DNA from: an uncultured Lachnospiraceae bacterium
GTDB taxonomy: Bacteria > Bacillota_A > Clostridia > Lachnospirales > Lachnospiraceae
Assembly: GCA_910588595.1 (NCBI GenBank)
Contig: CAJUQU010000099.1
Span: 1-12,088 of the forward strand
DNA length: 12,088 nucleotides
Direction of reading: 5' to 3'
The notes below the pieces were generated by a model that saw only the letters and a program-made list of their open reading frames with translations, was not told where the DNA came from and ran no database searches. A program made the position numbers and the translations under genes. The first letter of the stretch is position 1. Every line of letters starts with the position of its first letter. Of the stretch, positions 7,497 to 12,088 are shown one piece after another.

Positions 7497-7534
7497 CCCC
7501 CGGAAGTAGCAATTTTTACTTTTGGGGGTTGTTT
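7497..7534 (+). terminator. Rho-independent terminator closing the ftsEX operon
   Basis: The 12-bp stem cccccggaagta (7497-7508) pairs with tacttttggggg (7517-7528), using two G-U pairs, around an eight-base loop, and is followed by ttgtttt. It lies ten bases after the S41 protease stop. It should isolate the divisome operon from the beta-mannosidase genes downstream. Confidence 0.9.
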
Positions 7535-7542
7535 TGCAACAA

Positions 7543-7731
7543 AGCATTTCACCGTCCTGATTCGTACGCCTGCTGAGCTAGGCAGATGGGAGTTTGTGTG
7601 AAAAAGAGCATTTCACCATCCTGATTCGTACGCCTGCTGAGCTAGGCAGATGGGAGTTCGTGTGAAAAAGAGCATTTCACCATCCTGATTCGTACGCCTG
7701 CTGAAGCAGGCAGATGGGAGTTTGTATGAAA
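7543..7731 (+). repeat. Three tandem 64-bp repeats forming the beta-mannosidase leader
   Basis: Units start at 7543, 7607 and 7671, exactly 64 bases apart and abutting. Copies 1 and 2 differ at two positions (7554/7618 and 7595/7659). Copy 3 is recognisable to 7731 and differs from copy 2 at five of 61 positions (7705-7707, 7723, 7726). Each unit is itself a nested inverted repeat: TTTCAC with GTGAAA at the ends, CC(A/G)TC with GATGG inside, and GCCT(GC) with (GC)AGGC at the centre. Copy 3 carries the ribosome site and ATG of the downstream gene; copies 1 and 2 have GGGAG followed by GTG in the same place. The array fills the whole gap between the upstream terminator and the gene. I saw no convincing sigma-A promoter in 7487-7725. 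I do not recognise the repeat family. Confidence 0.93.
7675..7731 (+). promoter_or_regulatory. Hairpin enclosing ribosome site and start codon of the beta-mannosidase gene
   Basis: Pairings visible: 7675-7679 (TTTCA) with 7727-7731 (TGAAA, including TG of the ATG at 7726); 7680-7684 (CCATC) with 7713-7717 (GATGG, covering the first bases of GGGAG 7716-7720); and 7696-7701 (GCCTGC) with 7706-7711 (GCAGGC) around a TGAA tetraloop. GGGAG lies five bases before the ATG at 7726, which supports that start over the in-frame ATG at 7714. The fold would partly hide the initiation site. The 5' arm TTTCAC (7675-7680) can instead pair perfectly with GTGAAA of copy 2 (7662-7667), freeing the start; this alternative is a hypothesis. 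Confidence 0.55.
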
Positions 7732-10308
7732 GTATTGGATTTAAATGGAGAATGGGAATTGAGGGATGAGGCAGGAGCACTGCTCTGTCCGGTGAAGGTG
7801 CCGGGGACGGTGATATCGGGACTCTGTGCGGCAGGAAAGATTGAAGATCCCTATTATCGAGACAATGAGTATGGGGTCCGGGAGCTGTTCTGGAAAGATT
7901 ACCAGTTTGTGCGCAGTTTTGTGGCGGACAGGGAACTGATGGGGCAAAAAGAACTCAGCCTGGTCTGTAAAGGGCTGGATACGCTGGCGCAGATCTGTAT
8001 CAACGGAAAGGAGCTTGCCGCTACTGACAATATGCACCGCACCTACACTTTTCCGCTCAAAGAGTACGTTCATGAGGGGGAGAACCAAATCTGTATCACA
8101 TTCCACTCAGTGCTGCAGTTTATTGAGAATTATCCATACAGAGAGAACAAGACGATCCATATTGTTCCGTGTGGGGCGATGAAGGGAAACCAGCTGGTGC
8201 GCAAGGGGCACTCCATGTTCGGTTGGGACTGGGGTCCGCAGCTTGTGGACGCCGGAATCTGGCGTGATATCTATATTGAAGGGAACAGCGGGGCTAGAAT
8301 AGAAGATGTGCGGATCAGACAGTATCATGGAAGCGACGGGAGTGTCCGTGTCAGAGTGACGATCGTGCTGTCCGATGCGGAGACATCGATCACGCTGCCG
8401 CAGATACTGTCGGGGGAAGAGACAGTATCTGCGGTGACAGTGACATTGGCGGAAAAGGATCAAGGAGATACCTCTGAGGCGATTGCTGTAGCTAAGGCAA
8501 AGTTTGTAACAGAGATAACAGGCGAAAAATGCTGCGGAGATGTTTACGAGGCAGAGATTGTCGTCGAGAATCCCAAGCTCTGGTGGCCAAACGGTTACGG
8601 GGAGCAGCCACTGTACAAGCTTACTGTATCCGTAGCCTGCGATTCTGCGGAAGATGCAGGAAAAGATGGACAGACAGTGGAGAGGACGATCGGTCTGCGA
8701 ACGCTGACGGTCAGCCAGGAGGCGGACGAGTGGGGCAATGAGTTTGCCTTTGTCGTGAACGGAGTCAAGATCTTCACCAAGGGCGGCAACTATATTCCGG
8801 AGGATGCGGTCTATCCGTGGATCACGAGGGAGCGGCAGGCGTATCTGCTAAAGAGCTGTGTCCGCGCGAACTTTAACTGTGTCCGCGTCTGGGGCGGCGG
8901 GTATTATCCCTCTGATGCCTTTTATGATCTGTGCGACGAGTACGGTCTGATCGTGTGGCAGGATCTGATGTACGCGTGCAATGTGTACGACGTGACGGAC
9001 GACTTTGCGGCGACAGTCCGGCAGGAGACGCTCGACAATGTGCGGAGGCTGCGCCATCACGCGTCGCTCGGGCTGTGGTGCGGCAACAATGAGATCGAGT
9101 CGGCGTGGCATCACTGGGGGGATTTCCAGCAGGAGTCCGCGTATCTGCGCGCCGATTATATCAGACTGTTTGAGGAGATCCTGCCGCGGGCACTGCGCGA
9201 GGCGGATGACGAGACGTTCTACTGGCCGTCGTCCCCGTCGTCGGGCGGGTGCTTTGACGAGCCTGACGACGAAAGCCGCGGTGACGTGCACTACTGGGAT
9301 GTGTGGCACGGGCAGAAGCCGTTTAGCGATTATCAGAAATATTACTTCCGGTTCTGCTCCGAGTTTGGATTTCAGTCGTTCCCGTGCCTGAAAACGGTGG
9401 AGAGCTTTACGCAGGAACAGGACAGGAATATTTTCTCCAGAGTGATGGAGAGCCACCAGAAAAACGGTTCCGCAAACAGCAGGATACTCTACTATCTATC
9501 GGAAAATTTCAAGTACCCGAAGGATTTTGGAAGTCTGCTCTACGTCTCGCAGATCCTGCAGGGAATGGCGATCAAGAGCGGTGTCGATCACTGGCGGCGC
9601 AACAGGGGGCGCTGTATGGGATCGCTGTACTGGCAGATCAACGACAACTGGCCGGTAGCGTCGTGGGCGAGTATTGACTACTATGGTCGCTGGAAGGCAC
9701 TGCACTATATGGCGGCGAAGTTCTATGCGCCGGTTGCGGTGAGCATACAGAAAACGCAGGACAGCATCAGCGTCTGGCTCGAGAATGAGACGCTTTCGGA
9801 ACAAAAGTGCACTGTGTCGCTGCGCGTCCGCGACATGGGATTCCACATCTTAAAACAGTGGAAGGCAGACGGACAGGCAGGTGCGCTCAGCGCGGCAGAA
9901 CTGATCCGCTGTCCGTTTCAGACGGAATTTGCGGACACGGGGTTTGCGGGCGCGGACGATCTGTTTCTGGAGGCGGAGGTGGTTCTTGCGGACAAAACCG
10001 TGTTGACAGACACGGACACGCTGGTGCCCTACAAGTATCTGGCGCTGCCCAAAGTGCAGCTGACGACAGCGGTCAGGGAGCTTGCGGACGGTTTTGAGAT
10101 CACGGTGTGCAGTGACGGGTTTGCACCGTTTGTGGAGATGGACTTTGCCGATGCGGATGTCATTTTCAGCGACAATTTCTTTACAATATCCAATGAAAGA
10201 CCGGTGGTGGTCAGACTGGACAGGAGGGATATCCTGCGCGGAAGCTTTGCGGATGCGGCTGATCTGAGAGCGAGACTGGTGCTGACGACGGTGGAGGACA
10301 CGTTTTGA
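7726..10308 (+). CDS. Beta-mannosidase, glycoside hydrolase family 2
   Basis: 860 residues from the ATG at 7726, the usual size for GH2 beta-mannosidases, which release non-reducing-end beta-linked mannose from manno-oligosaccharides or N-glycan cores. It starts MKVLDLNGEWEL, the standard beginning of the family's jelly-roll domain (about 1-180), continues with Ig-like segments (to about 315) and a TIM barrel (about 325-620), and ends in further beta-sandwich domains. Diagnostic stretches are MFGWDWGPQLVDAGIWRDI and RVWGGGYYPSDAFYDLCDEY. The acid/base is E456 in CGNNE and the nucleophile E546 in SEFGFQSFP, 90 residues apart as in Cellulomonas Man2A (429/519). There is no signal peptide, so it acts in the cytoplasm on imported oligosaccharides. 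An in-frame ATG at 7714 is less likely. The start lies inside the third 64-bp repeat. The stop overlaps the regulator start (TTGA). Bases about 8850-9350 are clearly more GC-rich (65-72% in two 60-base samples) than the gene's 5' end (52%). Confidence 0.93.
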   Translation: MKVLDLNGEWELRDEAGALLCPVKVPGTVISGLCAAGKIEDPYYRDNEYGVRELFWKDYQFVRSFVADRELMGQKELSLVCKGLDTLAQICINGKELAATDNMHRTYTFPLKEYVHEGENQICITFHSVLQFIENYPYRENKTIHIVPCGAMKGNQLVRKGHSMFGWDWGPQLVDAGIWRDIYIEGNSGARIEDVRIRQYHGSDGSVRVRVTIVLSDAETSITLPQILSGEETVSAVTVTLAEKDQGDTSEAIAVAKAKFVTEITGEKCCGDVYEAEIVVENPKLWWPNGYGEQPLYKLTVSVACDSAEDAGKDGQTVERTIGLRTLTVSQEADEWGNEFAFVVNGVKIFTKGGNYIPEDAVYPWITRERQAYLLKSCVRANFNCVRVWGGGYYPSDAFYDLCDEYGLIVWQDLMYACNVYDVTDDFAATVRQETLDNVRRLRHHASLGLWCGNNEIESAWHHWGDFQQESAYLRADYIRLFEEILPRALREADDETFYWPSSPSSGGCFDEPDDESRGDVHYWDVWHGQKPFSDYQKYYFRFCSEFGFQSFPCLKTVESFTQEQDRNIFSRVMESHQKNGSANSRILYYLSENFKYPKDFGSLLYVSQILQGMAIKSGVDHWRRNRGRCMGSLYWQINDNWPVASWASIDYYGRWKALHYMAAKFYAPVAVSIQKTQDSISVWLENETLSEQKCTVSLRVRDMGFHILKQWKADGQAGALSAAELIRCPFQTEFADTGFAGADDLFLEAEVVLADKTVLTDTDTLVPYKYLALPKVQLTTAVRELADGFEITVCSDGFAPFVEMDFADADVIFSDNFFTISNERPVVVRLDRRDILRGSFADAADLRARLVLTTVEDTF

Positions 10309-11414
10309 GCCAGTCACTGATCACAAACGAGGCAGTCAACTGCGCGATCGATTATATCCTGCAGCACATTCATGAGGGGCTGTCTGTCGACGATGTGGCG
10401 GCGCACTGTCATTTCTCGAAATATCATTTCAGCAGGATGTTCAAGAGAGAGACAGGGGAGAGTGTCTATGCGTTCATAAAGCGGTTGAAATTGGAGCAGA
10501 GTGCATTCCGCATGAAGGTGGAGCCCGGGCGTACAGTGACGGATATCGGCTGTGAATTTGGCTGCAGTCCGTCCAATTACAGCTGGATGTTCTGCCAGCG
10601 GTATCAGACCAATCCGGTCAACTTCCGCAGGAATGTTGAGCAGGCGACGGTGAGACACGCCTTTATGCACCTGGATGCGGCTGGAGGGCGGGCAGAATCG
10701 CCCTTGCTGGGTACGCTTGGGGAAGAGGGAGCTGTTCCCGGTACATACAGCTGTCTGGAGAGCTTTGAGGAGTGTGACAGAAAGATCACGATCCGGAATC
10801 TGCCGGACTATTTTGTCCTGTATGAGCGCAGGATCGGCAGTTACCGTCATCTGAGCGGGCAGTGGGGAGCGTTTATCGGGAAATACCGGGATTTCGTGAC
10901 GGAGGACACACAATTTTTCGAGCGGACTTTCGATGATCCTGTCATCACGGACGCAGACAGGTGTCTCTATGATATCTGTATGAGTGTCGACAGAAGTGCT
11001 CTGTATGATAGGTGTTTGCGCGCGGGCGCTCCGGCGCACAATACCTGCACGATACAGGGTGGGAAGTGTGCGGTGTATTCCTATAAAGGGCTGGGAAAAC
11101 ATATCTATGCGGCGTATCAGTCTATATTTACGGTGTGGCTGCCGCGGACGCCCTACACGCTGGATCACCGCAGTGGTCTCGCCTGCGCTGATCCTGCACT
11201 TTTTTCGGAGAAGGGCAAAAGTGTACCGCCTGGGGCGGTTTTCCTTCTCGGCGGCAGTGCTCAGAAGGACGCTGCTCAACGGGAGTTCGGAGTTTGTCGG
11301 CGAGATGTCGACAGGGATCGCCATGTTTGCTTACAACTATGTGATCATGAGACGGATCGGCGTCGATGGTGTTACGGCGTTCACGATCGTGGGTTATGTG
11401 TCCTATGTGTTTAG
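10305..11414 (+). CDS. AraC family regulator with GyrI-like domain; C-terminal end apparently replaced
   Basis: The frame is 369 residues. Residues about 10-105 are an N-terminal AraC double helix-turn-helix (LSVDDVAAHCHFSKYHFSRM and VTDIGCEFGCSPSNYSWMF), followed by a GyrI-like small-molecule-binding domain (about 155-292, including GKHIYAAYQSIFTVWLP and YTLDHRSGL). After residue 292 (base 11180) the expected short finishing strand (YME-x-D-type ending) is absent; the remaining 77 residues are Arg/Cys-rich and correspond to a MATE transporter gene read in the wrong frame. So the native protein probably ended about 20-30 residues beyond the junction, and this version has a foreign tail. The start is TTG at 10305, overlapping the beta-mannosidase stop, with GGAGG at 10293-10297 seven bases upstream. 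Coupling to the mannosidase suggests control of that gene or of a transporter, but the ligand is unknown. Confidence 0.82.
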   Translation: MSQSLITNEAVNCAIDYILQHIHEGLSVDDVAAHCHFSKYHFSRMFKRETGESVYAFIKRLKLEQSAFRMKVEPGRTVTDIGCEFGCSPSNYSWMFCQRYQTNPVNFRRNVEQATVRHAFMHLDAAGGRAESPLLGTLGEEGAVPGTYSCLESFEECDRKITIRNLPDYFVLYERRIGSYRHLSGQWGAFIGKYRDFVTEDTQFFERTFDDPVITDADRCLYDICMSVDRSALYDRCLRAGAPAHNTCTIQGGKCAVYSYKGLGKHIYAAYQSIFTVWLPRTPYTLDHRSGLACADPALFSEKGKSVPPGAVFLLGGSAQKDAAQREFGVCRRDVDRDRHVCLQLCDHETDRRRWCYGVHDRGLCVLCV

Positions 11415-11895
11415 CATGATCGTCATAGGGTTTGGGCAGGGCGCGAGTCCGCTGGTCAGTTTCAGCTATGGGGCAAGAGCGCATGATCTTGCGGGGAGGC
11501 TGCGCAAAAAGACAAATATGCTGGTGTTTGGGATCGGTGCAGTGACTTTTATGGTCATGGTACTTTTGTCGGGGTGGTACAGCGGGCTTTTTGTGAAAAA
11601 TGACGCGATCCGGGAAATGGTGCAGGATGGCATGACGATCTTTATGGTTTCCTTTTTCTTTTCCGGGGTCAATGCGGTCACTTCGTTTTATTTCACATCG
11701 ATCGGAAAAGCGGTCGAGTCGGCGGTGATCTCCCTGGCGAGAGGGCTTGTGGTATTGCTGGCGTGCATCTTTGTGCTCCCGGCATATCTTGGCATGACGG
11801 GGGTGTGGCTTGCGGCGCCGGTGACGGAGATTGTTACGATCTGTATCAGCGGGGTGCTGGTGTGGCGCGATGCCGGATATCAGGCTAAAATCTGA
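11176..11895 (+). pseudogene. MATE family transporter, C-terminal half only (5' half missing)
   Basis: From about 11176 the frame ending at the TGA 11893-11895 reads as the second lobe of a MATE transporter: VVSPALILHFFRRRAKVYRL (the helix end and loop between lobes), then NGSSEFVGEMSTGIAMFAYN and GFGQGASPLVSFSYGARAHD, the MATE repeat motif, and about five more hydrophobic helices. About 239 residues remain of an expected 440-460. Upstream, this frame lies inside the AraC gene and encodes nothing MATE-like, so the first six helices and the start codon are absent. An ATG at 11305 is in frame but has no good ribosome site. The surviving half shows no stops, so the loss is either recent or an assembly artefact. 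It is not the missing half of the MATE gene at 62-673: both pieces are C-terminal halves, with different sequences. Confidence 0.8.
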
Positions 11896-11926
11896 CAAAA
11901 ATATATCTGAGAGGGGGAATGGGACG

Positions 11927-12088
11927 ATGGCTGTGATGGCGATCATGACGGGGATCCAGGCGAGCGGGAAGAGCACATTCTGCAAGAAATATTTAACGGA
12001 GTACGTCAGGATCAATCTCGATACGCTCCACACGCGGAACAAGGAAAATATGGCGGTCGATGAGGCGTTTCGGCTGGGAAAGGACATG
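11927..12088 (+). CDS. P-loop ATPase/kinase-like protein, N-terminal fragment (runs off the window)
   Basis: 54 codons are visible. The protein begins MAVMAIMTGIQASGKSTFCK, with a Walker A motif GIQASGKST at residues 9-17, then YVRINLDTLHTRNKE, in which the Asp after the second strand resembles the substrate-binding region of AAA_33/polynucleotide-kinase-like P-loop kinases. The substrate is unknown and the C-terminal part is outside the window. GAGGGGG at 11911-11917 lies nine bases before the ATG at 11927; an ATG at 11936 is an alternative start preceded by GGGA (11921-11924). The gene follows the MATE remnant by 31 bases with no terminator between. Confidence 0.75.
   Translation, partial: MAVMAIMTGIQASGKSTFCKKYLTEYVRINLDTLHTRNKENMAVDEAFRLGKDM

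Noticed and set aside
7543..7731. CRISPR array
   Set aside because: The units abut directly with no variable spacers between them, the 64-base period is wholly repeated, and no cas gene is nearby.
8848..9456. Minus-strand 202-residue frame and plus-strand Arg-rich frame inside the GH2 gene
   Set aside because: Both lie in the GC-rich part of a well-recognised GH2 catalytic domain and have biased, non-protein-like composition.
10314..11324. Long minus-strand open frame (336 residues) opposite the AraC gene
   Set aside because: It is a shadow of the plus-strand coding bias; the plus strand has a clear AraC/GyrI protein with ribosome site and coupling to the gene before.
62..11895. The MATE pieces at both ends being two halves of one gene (circular or split contig)
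   Set aside because: Both pieces are C-terminal halves carrying the same region of the fold, with clearly different sequences, so they are not complementary.
11128..12087. Long minus-strand open frame (319 residues)
   Set aside because: Composition is His/Arg/Pro-rich and low in hydrophobic core, it mirrors the MATE and kinase codons on the plus strand, and it has no ribosome site or family resemblance.

Overview
The window looks like part of the genome of a Gram-positive clostridium, most likely from the Lachnospiraceae. The grounds are moderate G+C with strong AGGAGG-type ribosome binding sites, the cluster of a PucR-type regulator with ftsE, ftsX, a PcsB-like M23 hydrolase and an S41 protease, a YjfB-type small motility protein, and a cytoplasmic GH2 beta-mannosidase next to an AraC/GyrI-type regulator. 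The family assignment is an inference from gene content; no rRNA or marker gene is present. The first 61 bases are not biological: they are an Illumina P7/index/Read-2 adapter, so the window begins at an untrimmed contig end.

Layout. Bases 62-673 are the 3' half of a MATE transporter gene cut by the adapter, followed closely by a cvfB-like S1-domain RNA-binding protein (705-1544). A bidirectional terminator separates this from a convergent small gene of the YjfB motility family (1578-1769, minus strand), which has a candidate sigma-28 (SigD/FliA-type) promoter. A divergent AT-rich region then leads into the main operon: PucR-type regulator, ftsE, ftsX, a PcsB/EnvC-like peptidoglycan hydrolase and an S41 C-terminal processing protease (2068-7486), closed by a strong terminator. 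FtsEX is the ATP-driven membrane switch that activates PcsB-like hydrolases at the division septum; the S41 protease is a plausible partner in cell-envelope protein processing.

Between that terminator and the next gene lies the most unusual structure here: three near-identical tandem 64-bp units (7543-7731). Each can fold as a hairpin, and the third contains the Shine-Dalgarno and start codon of the beta-mannosidase gene. The beta-mannosidase (7726-10308) overlaps the TTG start of an AraC-type regulator. That regulator appears to lose its native C-terminal end near 11180, where the sequence jumps, in another frame, into the 3' half of a second MATE transporter (to 11895). This is either a real deletion or an assembly chimera. 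The window ends inside a P-loop nucleotide kinase-like gene (from 11927).

Most of the window is ordinary core and accessory metabolism. The items worth a second look are the 64-bp repeat leader, the AraC/MATE junction, the candidate sigma-28 promoter and the adapter contamination. No CRISPR array, insertion sequence, tRNA or rRNA was seen.
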